From the NCBI RefSeq assembly GCF_008642315.1, contig NZ_CP029192.1, positions 3,906,001-3,970,000 on the forward strand: 64,000 nucleotides of DNA, written 5' to 3'. This document shows positions 24,034 to 32,149 of the stretch, piece by piece (position 1 is the first letter of the stretch; each line of letters starts with the position of its first letter). Made by a program: the position numbers and the translations under genes. The notes under the pieces are model-generated. The model saw only the letters and a program-made list of their open reading frames with translations. It did not search any database and had not been told where the DNA came from. The DNA is from Streptomyces venezuelae. Lineage in GTDB: Bacteria; Actinomycetota; Actinomycetes; Streptomycetales; Streptomycetaceae.

Positions 24034-25269
24034 TCAGTCGGCCGTGGCGGGAACGCGCGAAGCGGGGGCGGAGGCGGGGTCCGGGGCGGCGGGCTCCGGG
24101 GCGGCGGCGCGCTCGGCGCGCCGGTCCTTCCTGAGCTCGTTGGCCGCGAGGGACATGGCGAGCCAGGAGAGGACCGCCGACGCGGCGATGACGACGCGCA
24201 GCCCGTGGTCGAGGCCGAGGATCTGACCGCCGAACCAGGCACCGAAGGCGATGCCGATGTTGAAGGCGCCGATGTTGATGGCGATGGCGAGCGTGGGCGC
24301 GCCGTCCCCCGCTCCCTTGAGGATGCGTGCCTGCAGCCCCGGCATGACGGCGAAGTAGGCGGCGCCGAAGACGACGAGCAGGACGAGCAGGAGCCAGGGC
24401 ACGTCGCCGCCGAGCGCCATCAGGGCGAGGTCGGCGCCGAGCACCGCGAGGACGCCGACGAGCGAGGGCATCAGCGCGCGGTCGGCGAGCTTGCCGCCGA
24501 TGAGGTTGCCGACGAGGGAGCCGCAGCCGACGAGCAGCAGCAGCCAACTCACCGTCGAGTCGTCGAACCCGCCCATCGAGGTGAGGATCGGGTTGACGAA
24601 GGTGTACGCGGTGAAGACGCCCGCCATCGCCAGCGCGGTGAGCAGGATGGCGATCTGGACCGTGCGGTTGCGCAGCACCCGCAGCTCGGCACCGACGCCA
24701 CCGGACGCGCCGGCGACCGGCGCGGGCGTGACGGGCGGCCGCCAGGCGACCAGGGCGAGGGCGAGCAGGCTGAGGCCCGCGATGCTCCAGAACGCCGAGC
24801 GCCAGCCGAAGTGCTCCTCAAGGAGGACGCCGAGCGGCACGCCCAGCACGGTGGCGAGGTTGAGGCCGACGGCGACCCGCGACACGGCCGAGGCCTCCTT
24901 GCCCTTCTCCGCCAGCGACCCCGCGACGACGATGCAGACCGCGAACAGCGTGCAGTGGGTGATCGCCGAGAGCACGCGCGCGGTCATCAGGACCGCGTAC
25001 GTGGGGGCGAGCGCGGCGAGCACGTTGCTCGCCACGAACAGCCCCATCAGGGCGAGCAGCAGCGGGGTGCGCGGCACCCGGCTGGTGGCGAGGGTGACGA
25101 GCGGGCCGAGGACCACGACGCCGAGCGCGTACGCCGTCACGAGCAGCCCCGCGTCGGACAGGGAGACGTCCAGGTCACCGGCGATGGCCGGCAGGACACC
25201 GGCGACGACCAGCTCCGCGCTGCCGACGCTGAAGACGCAGAGCATCAGGGGGAAGAGGGCAAACGGCAT
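24034..25269 (-). CDS. MFS exporter, DHA1 (AraJ/Cmx-like)
   Basis: This 411-residue protein has 12 predicted transmembrane helices and the DHA1 drug-efflux look. TM1 carries SVGSAELVVAGVLPAIAGD. Loop 2-3 is degenerate. Motif C-like GVPLGVLLEEHFGWRSAFW in TM5 and the following loop is characteristic of arabinose-efflux/chloramphenicol-export permeases. It probably exports a small organic molecule with proton antiport. The ATG at 25269 lies 43 bases after the quinone oxidoreductase stop. It may provide export or self-resistance for the neighbouring cyclitol-type pathway. The substrate is unknown. Confidence 0.88.
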   Translation of the reverse strand: MPFALFPLMLCVFSVGSAELVVAGVLPAIAGDLDVSLSDAGLLVTAYALGVVVLGPLVTLATSRVPRTPLLLALMGLFVASNVLAALAPTYAVLMTARVLSAITHCTLFAVCIVVAGSLAEKGKEASAVSRVAVGLNLATVLGVPLGVLLEEHFGWRSAFWSIAGLSLLALALVAWRPPVTPAPVAGASGGVGAELRVLRNRTVQIAILLTALAMAGVFTAYTFVNPILTSMGGFDDSTVSWLLLLVGCGSLVGNLIGGKLADRALMPSLVGVLAVLGADLALMALGGDVPWLLLVLLVVFGAAYFAVMPGLQARILKGAGDGAPTLAIAINIGAFNIGIAFGAWFGGQILGLDHGLRVVIAASAVLSWLAMSLAANELRKDRRAERAAAPEPAAPDPASAPASRVPATAD

Positions 25270-25312
25270 GGCTGTTCCAATGCACGGGTCGGGGAAAAGG
25301 AGAGAGCCGGGG

Positions 25313-26224
25313 TCAGTCCCAGGGAGAGATCAGGAGCTTGCCGCGGGAGCCGCCCGCCGCGAGCCGCCGGTGTGCCTCGCCCACCCCGGCGAGCGGGAAC
25401 GTCTCCGCCACCCGCAGCGTGAGCACGCCCTCGTCCACCAGGGCGGAGAGCTCTTCGAGGCGCCGGCCGTCCTGCTCCACGAACGACATCCGTACGTCGA
25501 TGCCGCGCTCCGCGACGGGCGGCGCCTTGGGCACGATGGAGACGGCACGGCCGCCGTCCCGTACCCCGGCGATCGAGCCGGGCAGGCCCGCCGTCTCCAG
25601 GAGGCAGTCGGCGGCGCCGGGCGGCACGGGGCGCTCGTCGGAGTAGGTCTCGTGGGCGCCGAGCGCCGTCAGCCGGTCGGCGTCGCCGGGCCGTCCGTAC
25701 GCGAGCACCTTGAAGCCGCGGGAGACGGCCAGTTGGACGGCGAACCCGCCGACGGCACCGGTCGCGCCGGTGACGAGCAGGGTGGCGCCGGCCTGCGGGG
25801 CGAGGGCTTCGAGCGCCTGGTGGGCGGTGAGCCCGGCGAGGGGCAGCGCGGCGGCGTCCGGCAGTTCGGCGGTGCGCGGGGCCTTCGCGGCCAGCTCCGC
25901 GTCGAGCGCGACGTACTGCGCGTGGGTGCCGGCCCCGGTGGCCATCTGCGCCGACATGGCGACGACCCGGTCCCCCGCGGTGAAGCGGTCGACCCCGGTG
26001 CCGCACTCCTCGACGACGCCGGAGAGGTCCCAGCCGAGGATCATCGGGAAGCCGTGGCGGACGTTCTGGGCATGCGAGCCCGAACGGACCTCCAGGTCGA
26101 CCGGGTTCACGGCCGACGCCGCGACCCGGACCAGGATCTGCCCCGGCCCCGGCGTGGGGCGGGGCAGCTCGGCCACGGTCAGCAGTTCAGGGCCCCCGTA
26201 CCGGGGCAGGGTGCTGGCACGCAC
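25313..26224 (-). CDS. Zinc-independent quinone oxidoreductase-like MDR protein
   Basis: This 303-residue MDR enzyme begins VRASTLPRYGGPELL, with a GROES-like domain (about 1-110) and a Rossmann domain carrying TGATGAVGGFAVQLA near residue 143. Catalytic-zinc and structural-zinc Cys clusters are absent, as in NADPH:quinone oxidoreductases (QOR). The GTG at 26224 is placed 6 bases after AGGAGG; the longer ORF start lacks family similarity. It is the first gene of the four-gene minus operon and is divergent from the sedoheptulose-phosphate cyclase gene across 202 bases. It could reduce an enone or quinone intermediate, which is inference from position. Confidence 0.88.
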   Translation of the reverse strand: MRASTLPRYGGPELLTVAELPRPTPGPGQILVRVAASAVNPVDLEVRSGSHAQNVRHGFPMILGWDLSGVVEECGTGVDRFTAGDRVVAMSAQMATGAGTHAQYVALDAELAAKAPRTAELPDAAALPLAGLTAHQALEALAPQAGATLLVTGATGAVGGFAVQLAVSRGFKVLAYGRPGDADRLTALGAHETYSDERPVPPGAADCLLETAGLPGSIAGVRDGGRAVSIVPKAPPVAERGIDVRMSFVEQDGRRLEELSALVDEGVLTLRVAETFPLAGVGEAHRRLAAGGSRGKLLISPWD

Positions 26225-26261
26225 GTAGATCCTCCTGCGAGTTATGTGATTACGGGAGAAC

Positions 26262-26375
26262 GTAGCAGTCGTTCGGTTCTTCGATCCCGCCCCCGCGAGC
26301 CATGGACTGCTACTTCGCCAAGTCCAGGAAATGGCCGATCGCGCTTGCCGTTGATTGCTTGAGAATGCATAGATT
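26262..26375. promoter_or_regulatory. Regulatory region between the two cyclitol-locus operons
   Basis: Three elements are visible. A perfect inverted repeat GTAGCAGTC (26262-26270) / GACTGCTAC (26305-26313) flanks 34 bases. The motif GCTACTTCGCCAAGTCCA (26309-26326) differs at one base from 15751-15768. A less GC-rich segment contains TTGCCG (26345-26350) and TAGATT (26370-26375), a possible though wide-spaced promoter for the cyclase gene. Operator function is inferred. Confidence 0.45.
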
Positions 26376-26426
26376 AAGTCGCTCTCCACAACCGAGAGGC
26401 TCACTCCGAACCAGTTGAGGTGACTT

Positions 26427-27731
26427 GTGTCCGGGAACAATTCGGCGCTTCTGGGCCGACCCAGCGAGCGCGTCCAGACCGTCGGGTACGGGGCGGCCGG
26501 CACCGCCGGTGACGCAGCCGTCGCGGCCCAGCCCGGCGCCGGTCTTTACGCCTACAGCGAGCGCGTCGACTCATGGGTCGTCCGAACCGCCAAGCCCGTC
26601 AGCTACGAAGTGCGCGTCGCCGACGGCCTGTTCGACTTCGAGCGCACGGACCTCCTGGAACCGGCCGCGGCCCCCGGCAAGCGCCTGCGCCGGTTCGTGG
26701 TGCTCGACTCCGACGTCGACCTGCTCCACGGCAACCGCATCCGCGCCTACTTCGACTACCACGACGTCGAGCACGTCATCTGCGTCGTCCCCGCCGACGA
26801 GACCGTCAAGAGCTTCGAGACCGCGTCCCGCATCGTCGAGGAACTCGACGCGTTCGGCGTGGACCGGCGCCGCGAGCCCCTCATCGTCATCGGCGGCGGG
26901 GTCCTCATGGACATCGTCGGCCTGGCGAGCAGCCTCTACCGCCGCGGCACCCCGTTCATCCGCGTCCCCACCACCCTCATCGGCCTGGTCGACGCGGGCG
27001 TGGGCGCCAAGACCGGCGTCAACTTCAACGGCCACAAGAACCGGCTCGGCACCTACTTCCCCGCCGACCTCACCCTCCTGGACCGCACCTTCCTCGCCAC
27101 GCTCGACCGCCGTCACATCGGCAACGGGCTCGCCGAGATCCTCAAGATCGCCCTGATCAAGGACGCCCGCCTCTTCGACGTCCTGGAGAGCCACGGACCG
27201 CTGCTCCTGAACGAGAAGTTCCAGGGCGAGAGCGAGGCGGGCGAGGACGCCGCGCGCGAGGTCGTGCACCGCGCCATCCAGGGCATGCTCGAAGAGCTGC
27301 AGCCCAACCTGTGGGAGACCAAGCTGGAGCGCTCGGTCGACTACGGCCACACCTTCAGCCCCACCGTCGAGATGCGCGCCCTGCCCGCACTCCTTCACGG
27401 CGAGGCGGTCTGCGTCGACATGGCGCTGACCACCGCACTCGCCCGCCGGCGCGGCCTGATCGACGACGCGGACGCGCGACGCGTCTACGACGTGATGCAC
27501 GGCCTCGAACTGCCCGCCTGGGACGACCTCCTGGACCAGCCGGAACTCCTGACGGCCGCCCTCCTCGACACGGTCCGCCACCGCAACGGACAGCAGCGCC
27601 TCCCGCTCCCCGTGGGCATCGGCGACGTCACCTTCGTCAACGACGTCACCGAGCAGGAACTCCTCGACGCGGTCGCCGAGTTGCGGGTCGCCGGGCGCGG
27701 GCGTGACCTCGTGGAGGGCCAGCATGTCTGA
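26427..27731 (+). CDS. Sedoheptulose 7-phosphate cyclase (2-epi-5-epi-valiolone synthase type)
   Basis: This 434-residue enzyme of the dehydroquinate-synthase fold carries the signature of sugar-phosphate cyclases of the AcbC/ValA/CetA group. VIGGGVLMDIVGLASSLYRR binds NAD. VPTTLIGLVDAG and AGVGAKTGVNFNGHKNR hold substrate and metal ligands. LAEILKIALIKD, SVDYGHTFSP and LLHGEAVCVDM provide the zinc-binding Glu/His residues. It closes sedoheptulose 7-phosphate into a C7 cyclitol, the committed step of acarbose, validamycin and cetoniacytone pathways. The product, 2-epi-5-epi-valiolone, epi-valiolone or a demethyl-gadusol-type compound, needs residue-level comparison, but the locus favours the first. 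The frame starts at TTG/GTG-type codon 26427 and overlaps the next gene by 8 bases. Confidence 0.9.
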   Translation: MSGNNSALLGRPSERVQTVGYGAAGTAGDAAVAAQPGAGLYAYSERVDSWVVRTAKPVSYEVRVADGLFDFERTDLLEPAAAPGKRLRRFVVLDSDVDLLHGNRIRAYFDYHDVEHVICVVPADETVKSFETASRIVEELDAFGVDRRREPLIVIGGGVLMDIVGLASSLYRRGTPFIRVPTTLIGLVDAGVGAKTGVNFNGHKNRLGTYFPADLTLLDRTFLATLDRRHIGNGLAEILKIALIKDARLFDVLESHGPLLLNEKFQGESEAGEDAAREVVHRAIQGMLEELQPNLWETKLERSVDYGHTFSPTVEMRALPALLHGEAVCVDMALTTALARRRGLIDDADARRVYDVMHGLELPAWDDLLDQPELLTAALLDTVRHRNGQQRLPLPVGIGDVTFVNDVTEQELLDAVAELRVAGRGRDLVEGQHV

Positions 27732-28539
27732 GACCGCGTACGCCCCGGCTCCCGAGGCACAGCCCCTCTCCGCGTACGGCGGCGGTGACGTGATCATCGG
27801 CGACGTCAGCGGCCCCGCCCACATCCACGGCGTGCACGGCACCACCGGCGTGACCCGCTGGAAGGCCCTCGCGTCCGGCGCCGACCTGCGCGGCGGCTGG
27901 GAGGCCGTCGAGTGGGCGTGCGTCCCGCCGGGCGGCGTCAGCGGCGAGCACCTGCACACCCGGACCGAAGAGGTCTACTTCATCCTCTCCGGGACCGGCG
28001 AGATCTACCTCGACGGCACGGCGCACCCCATCGCGCCCGGCTCGATGGTCCTCACGGGCCTCGGCACCGTCCACGGCCTGCGCAACACGGGCGACAGCGA
28101 CCTGGCCTGGCTGGTCATCGAAATGCGGTCGCCCCGCTTCAGCGCGGAGCTCGGCGCGACCGACGCCCCGGCCCACCCCCCTGTACCCGCTTCCGCCAAG
28201 GAGGAGCCCCCGGTGCCCACCGCACGCCTTCACGACCTACGAGCCGAGCGTTCCGTCTCCCCCGCCGGCGTCTTCACAGGACCGCTGCGCACGCTCTCCC
28301 TGGAGACGGTCGACGCCTCCGGCACCGTCGAGCTGACGGCCGACGGCCGCGAGCACATGGTGTTCGTGCTCTCCGGCACGGGCTGGGTCGAGAACGGCAG
28401 CGACACCGCGGAGCTCCACCCCGGCACGGCCGTCACCCTGCCGCTCGGCACCCGCGCCCGCATCGGCGCGGACCGCGAGGACGGCCTGGAGTTCTTCCAC
28501 GCCGAGGTCGCCGTCGCGACGCCGGGGTCCGACCGGTGA
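27724..28539 (+). CDS. Two-domain cupin (bicupin) protein
   Basis: This 271-residue protein contains two cupin barrels. The first (about 50-145) has GEHLHTRTEEVYFILSGTG with His and Glu metal ligands and TGLGTVHGLRNTG as motif 2. The second (about 175-262) has LTADGREHMVFVLSGTGWV but lacks the classical HxH and is probably structural. Cupins in biosynthetic loci act as isomerases, dioxygenases or epimerases. ATG 27724 overlaps the cyclase stop by 8 bases, so synthesis of the two proteins is coupled and they very likely work on the same pathway. The exact reaction is unknown. A GTGA overlap connects it to the following small cupin. Confidence 0.85.
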   Translation: MSETAYAPAPEAQPLSAYGGGDVIIGDVSGPAHIHGVHGTTGVTRWKALASGADLRGGWEAVEWACVPPGGVSGEHLHTRTEEVYFILSGTGEIYLDGTAHPIAPGSMVLTGLGTVHGLRNTGDSDLAWLVIEMRSPRFSAELGATDAPAHPPVPASAKEEPPVPTARLHDLRAERSVSPAGVFTGPLRTLSLETVDASGTVELTADGREHMVFVLSGTGWVENGSDTAELHPGTAVTLPLGTRARIGADREDGLEFFHAEVAVATPGSDR

Positions 28540-28955
28540 TCGTCAGCGAACCCGCCCCGCCCTCCCTGCGCGGCGCCGGCGGCACCTGGCGCTGCCTCGC
28601 CCGCCGCGGCATGTTGCACAGCGAGTGCGAGTCCTTCGAGCAGATCCGGCTCGCCCCCGGCGCCTCCTGGGCGCACGAGCCGGCCCACGGCACCGAGGCC
28701 GCGCTCTACGCCGTCGCCGGGTCGGCGTCGGTGGAGGCCGGTGAGAGTGCCGGGCGCGCGCTCGACACCGGCGGCGCGCTGCTCGTCGAGGCGCGCGCCG
28801 CGGTGCGGGTCACCGCCGGGTCCGAGGGGCTCGACCTCCTCGCCGTACGCGTACTGCCCGCCGATGTCGCCTCCCGGCTCCCCGTGCGGGTGCCGGAGCT
28901 GCCGACGCGCGAGCAGACCCCGATTTTCCGCCCGCCGACCGAAGACGGGCGCTGA
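28536..28955 (+). CDS. Small cupin-like protein
   Basis: This 139-residue protein starts at GTG 28536 inside the bicupin stop (GTGA). A single cupin-like beta-barrel is suggested by IRLAPGASWAHEPAHGTEAALYAVAGSASV and the glycine spacing that follows. Only one or two potential metal ligands (His in WAHEPAHG, Glu in GTEA) are seen, so it may or may not be enzymatic. It resembles the weakly conserved second half of the preceding bicupin and could have arisen by duplication. It is tightly packed between cyclase-pathway genes. No named family with known function is recognised. Confidence 0.7.
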   Translation: MIVSEPAPPSLRGAGGTWRCLARRGMLHSECESFEQIRLAPGASWAHEPAHGTEAALYAVAGSASVEAGESAGRALDTGGALLVEARAAVRVTAGSEGLDLLAVRVLPADVASRLPVRVPELPTREQTPIFRPPTEDGR

Positions 28956-28971
28956 TTGAGGAGCAGACACG

Positions 28972-30069
28972 TTGGCTGATCACCACGAAAAAGTGCTGCC
29001 GCCCACGGACGACCTGCTGTGCGGCCGCTGGCCGAACGGCTCCATGAAGGCCGCGGCGGTCATGGACGTCAACAAGGTCGGCCAGGTGGAGGTGGAGATA
29101 CCGGGCCCCGAGCTCGGCTATGTCCTGGTGGCCCCCACGACGGTCGGCATCTGCGGCACGGATCTCGAACTCCTGCACGGCACGGCCAGTTACGTGCGGG
29201 ACGGCAGGGCCACCATGCCCCACGTGTTCGGCCACGAGTGGGTCGGACGTGTGGTGGCGATCGCCGGGAACTGCCAGTACTCGCGGCAGCTGCAGATCGG
29301 CGACCGCGTCGTCGGGCAGACCATGCTCTCCTGCGGGGGCTGCCGGGCCTGCCAGCGCGGCCACCGCAACGAGTGCTCGCAGCTCAAGGAGGTCGGCCTC
29401 TACGGCCAGCAGGGCGCGGCCGCGGAGTTCATCAGACTCCCCGCCCAGTCCCTGACGAAGGTCCCGCCGGGCGTCGACGACTTCTCCGCGGCGCTCGCGG
29501 AACCCGCGGTGACGGTGCTCGCGGCGCTGGACAAGGTCGGGGTCTTCCCCGGCGAACGCGTCCTCGTCTTCGGCACCGGCACGATGGGCCTGCTCGCCGT
29601 GCAGATGGCGCGCCGCGTCGCGGGCACGGTCGACGTGGTCGGCATCGACGACGCGGGCATCGGCGCCGCGCTGCGCATGGGGGCGGAGCACGCCTTCCTG
29701 CCCGGCGAGGCGCGCGACGGCGACTACGACGTCGTCATCGAGGCGTCCGGCGCGGTGCCGGCCCTCCTCGAAGCGCTGCGGGTCGCCGACGTCGGGGGCC
29801 GGATCGCGGCGGTCGGCGTGCCCAACGACCCGCTGCCGGCCGTCGACGCCTCGGAGCTGGTGCTGCGCGGCGTCACCATGACCGGCGTACGGCACGGGCT
29901 CGACTACTACGAGCGGGCACTGCGGCTCTTCTCCGAGGGCGTCCTGTCGGCGAAGGGCATGATCGCCGACGTCTTCGAGCTGGCCGACGTCGACAAGGCG
30001 TTCGAGCTCCTGGAGAGGGGGCGTCGAGCCGCTCCCAAGGTGGCTCTGTCACTGACTCCCCGTCCCTGA
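28972..30069 (+). CDS. Zinc-dependent medium-chain alcohol dehydrogenase
   Basis: This 365-residue MDR dehydrogenase has the catalytic-zinc Cys in VGICGTD, His-Glu in FGHEWVGRV and the four structural-zinc Cys in CGGCRACQRGHRNEC. A Rossmann domain starts around RVLVFGTGTMGLLAVQMAR. It resembles sorbitol/threonine-type dehydrogenases that oxidise polyols with NAD(P). It begins at TTG 28972 after GAGGAGC and 16 bases after the small cupin. In a cyclitol pathway it would fit oxidation of a ring hydroxyl of a valiolone-type intermediate, an inference from family and position. The final residues LTPRP precede a hairpin at 30090. Confidence 0.9.
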   Translation: MADHHEKVLPPTDDLLCGRWPNGSMKAAAVMDVNKVGQVEVEIPGPELGYVLVAPTTVGICGTDLELLHGTASYVRDGRATMPHVFGHEWVGRVVAIAGNCQYSRQLQIGDRVVGQTMLSCGGCRACQRGHRNECSQLKEVGLYGQQGAAAEFIRLPAQSLTKVPPGVDDFSAALAEPAVTVLAALDKVGVFPGERVLVFGTGTMGLLAVQMARRVAGTVDVVGIDDAGIGAALRMGAEHAFLPGEARDGDYDVVIEASGAVPALLEALRVADVGGRIAAVGVPNDPLPAVDASELVLRGVTMTGVRHGLDYYERALRLFSEGVLSAKGMIADVFELADVDKAFELLERGRRAAPKVALSLTPRP

Positions 30070-30089
30070 AGGGGATGTGGCCGGCAACC

Positions 30090-30126
30090 GCCCCTGACGC
30101 TTCCTTCCCCCGGCTGCGTCAGGGGC
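30090..30126 (+). other. Intra-operon hairpin (attenuator, terminator or processing site)
   Basis: GCCCCTGACGC (30090-30100) pairs perfectly with GCGTCAGGGGC (30116-30126) around 15 bases, in the 103-base gap between the dehydrogenase and SDR genes. There is no following T-run. It may lower expression of the distal genes or protect the upstream mRNA. Confidence 0.55.
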
Positions 30127-30172
30127 TTCCGGCCCCACCCCACCTCGCCCCACTTTCTGGAAAGGACATCCC

Positions 30173-30958
30173 ATGAACCGCCCCATCGCCGTTGTCACCG
30201 GCGCCAGTTCAGGCATCGGCGCGGCCGTCGCCGAGGCGCTCGCCGCGGCCGGCTTCGACCTCGTCGTCGGCTACGGACGGCAGGCGGACGCCGCCAAGGA
30301 GATCGCCGACGGGCTCGCCGTGCGGCACGGCGTACGGGCCGAGACCCTCGGGCTCGACCTGACCGACCCCGCGGCCGCGGGCGAGGCCCTGCGGGACCGC
30401 GTCGACGCGTTCGGCGGCATCGACGTCCTGGTCAACAACGCGGGCCTGAACCGGCGCGCCTCCGTCGTCGAGGAGACCCTCCAGGACTGGCAGCGCATCC
30501 TCGACGTCAATCTGACCAGCCCGTTCCGGCTGAGCCAGGTCGCCGCCGCGCGCATGATCGCGCAGGGCCGCGGCGGCCGCATCATCAACATCACCAGCAT
30601 CCACGAGCACATCCCCATCGGCGAGGGCAGCACGTACTGCGCCGCCAAGGGCGGCCTCGGCGCGCTCACCAAGGCCATGGCCCTCGACCTGGCCGGACAC
30701 GGCATCACGGTCAACGCCGTGGCACCCGGCGAGACCGCCACCCCGATGAACAACGTGCCGGCAGGACTCGACGCCGCCGACATCGCCCGCCCCGCCATCC
30801 CCGCGGGCCGCCCCGGCCGCCCCGACGAGGTCGCCGCCCTCGTCGCGTACCTGGCCTCCCCCGCCGCCGCCTACACCACGGGCACCTCGACCCTCGTGGA
30901 CGGCGGCATGGCGCTCTCCGCGGCGGTCGCCAACGCCGCCCACGCCGGCACGGTCTGA
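30173..30958 (+). CDS. Short-chain dehydrogenase/reductase (FabG-like)
   Basis: This 261-residue classical SDR has [15 protein letters not shown] near residue 8, NNAGLNRRASVVEE near 87, catalytic Ser in NITSIHEHIPIG near 139, and Tyr/Lys in STYCAAKGG near 155. The GYGRQADA stretch after beta-2 favours NADPH. It resembles the 3-oxoacyl reductase/sugar dehydrogenase group, and in this locus is likely to reduce or oxidise a cyclitol ketone or hydroxyl. AAAGGA precedes the ATG at 30173. It is followed by the VOC gene after 33 bases. Confidence 0.88.
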   Translation: MNRPIAVVTGASSGIGAAVAEALAAAGFDLVVGYGRQADAAKEIADGLAVRHGVRAETLGLDLTDPAAAGEALRDRVDAFGGIDVLVNNAGLNRRASVVEETLQDWQRILDVNLTSPFRLSQVAAARMIAQGRGGRIINITSIHEHIPIGEGSTYCAAKGGLGALTKAMALDLAGHGITVNAVAPGETATPMNNVPAGLDAADIARPAIPAGRPGRPDEVAALVAYLASPAAAYTTGTSTLVDGGMALSAAVANAAHAGTV

Positions 30959-30991
30959 CCCCGGCCGCCCACAACCCTGGAGCAGAAGAAC

Positions 30992-32113
30992 ATGTCACCC
31001 ACAGCCCCGTCGGACACCCGGGCCGCCGCGACCGGCCGGACCGCGGACGGCCTCTCCATCCCCACCGCCCGCAACGTCGACCACTACGCCTACACCGTCG
31101 CGGACCTGGACACGGCCGTGGACTTCTGCACCACGGTGCTCGGCGCCGACGTCCTCTACCGGCTCGGCCCGGTCGAGGAACCGGACAGCGACTGGATGGC
31201 GCGCCAGCTCGGCGTCCACCCGCGGGCCAGCACGAACATCGCGATGCTGCGCCTCGGCCCGGACAGCAACCTGGAGCTCTTCCAGTACACAGCGCCCGAA
31301 CAGCGCACCCAGGCACCGGAGTTCACCGACGTCGGCGGCCATCACATCGGCATCCACGTGAGCGACCTGGACGTGGCGCTCGCCAAGGCCGAGCGCTCCC
31401 CCCACGTCCGTGTCCTCGGCGAACCTCACACCGACACGGGCGGCCCGACGGCGGGCAACCGCTGGATCCACCTGCTCACCAGCTGGGGCATGCGACTCGA
31501 ACTCCGCGAACTCGCGACCGAGTTGCCGTACGAGAAGGAGACCGAGGCCCGCGTCTACCGCCCCGCGGGCGACTGGCCGCGCGGCCTGCCCGGCTCCCTC
31601 GGCATCGGCCACGTCGGCTACTCGGTGGCCGACCTGGACGAGGCCGTCGCCTTCTTCACCGGCCCGATGGGCGGCGAACTCGCCTACCGCACCAGCGAGT
31701 CGGTGGACGCGGGCACGGCCCGCCGCCAGTACGCGGTCACGTCCCCCTTCCGCAAGGACACCGCGGCGATCCGCCTCGGCCCGGTCACCACCGTCGAGCT
31801 CAGCAGCTACGAGATCGAGGGCCGCCGCACGGAACGCCCCCGCAACAGCGACGTGGGCGGCCACCACCTGGCGTTCTTCGTCGACGACGTCGAGCGCGCC
31901 GCCGCGTGGCTCGCGGCGACGGACGGCGCCGAGGTGCTGGGCGAGCCGCAGCTCATCGAGGACGGCGGCCCGATCCACGGCGACCGCTGGGTCTACTTCC
32001 GCGGCGTCGGCGGATTCCAGCTGGAGGTGCTCAACATGCCGCCCGGCATGCCGTACGAGCAGCACACCGCGGCCCGCAGGTTCGGCCCGAGCCCGCGGTG
32101 GACCAACCGCTGA
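30992..32113 (+). CDS. Double VOC-fold metalloenzyme (CetB/ValD-like valiolone epimerase candidate)
   Basis: This 373-residue protein consists of two tandem vicinal-oxygen-chelate halves (about 28-185 and 200-360). Each keeps a full set of candidate metal ligands. Half one has His31 in VDHYAYTV, Glu in NLELFQY, His in GHHIGIHV and Glu in LELRELA. Half two has His in GIGHVGYSV, Glu in TTVELSSY, His in GGHHLAFFV and Glu in FQLEVLNMP. CetB and ValD of C7-cyclitol pathways belong to this superfamily, and CetB epimerises 2-epi-5-epi-valiolone. Extradiol dioxygenases share the fold, so a ring-cleaving or oxygenase role remains possible. GGAGCAGAAGAAC precedes the ATG. Confidence 0.82.
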   Translation: MSPTAPSDTRAAATGRTADGLSIPTARNVDHYAYTVADLDTAVDFCTTVLGADVLYRLGPVEEPDSDWMARQLGVHPRASTNIAMLRLGPDSNLELFQYTAPEQRTQAPEFTDVGGHHIGIHVSDLDVALAKAERSPHVRVLGEPHTDTGGPTAGNRWIHLLTSWGMRLELRELATELPYEKETEARVYRPAGDWPRGLPGSLGIGHVGYSVADLDEAVAFFTGPMGGELAYRTSESVDAGTARRQYAVTSPFRKDTAAIRLGPVTTVELSSYEIEGRRTERPRNSDVGGHHLAFFVDDVERAAAWLAATDGAEVLGEPQLIEDGGPIHGDRWVYFRGVGGFQLEVLNMPPGMPYEQHTAARRFGPSPRWTNR

Positions 32114-32149
32114 CCGCCGCGGCGGACAGGCGACAGAAAGGGGTGGGGA

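Noticed and set aside
26427..27731. 3-dehydroquinate synthase (shikimate pathway) as identity of the cyclase
   Set aside because: The protein has an N-terminal extension, the GVNFNGHKNRLG form of the metal/substrate loop, and C7-type neighbours such as a double VOC protein. AroB is shorter and lies with other aro genes.
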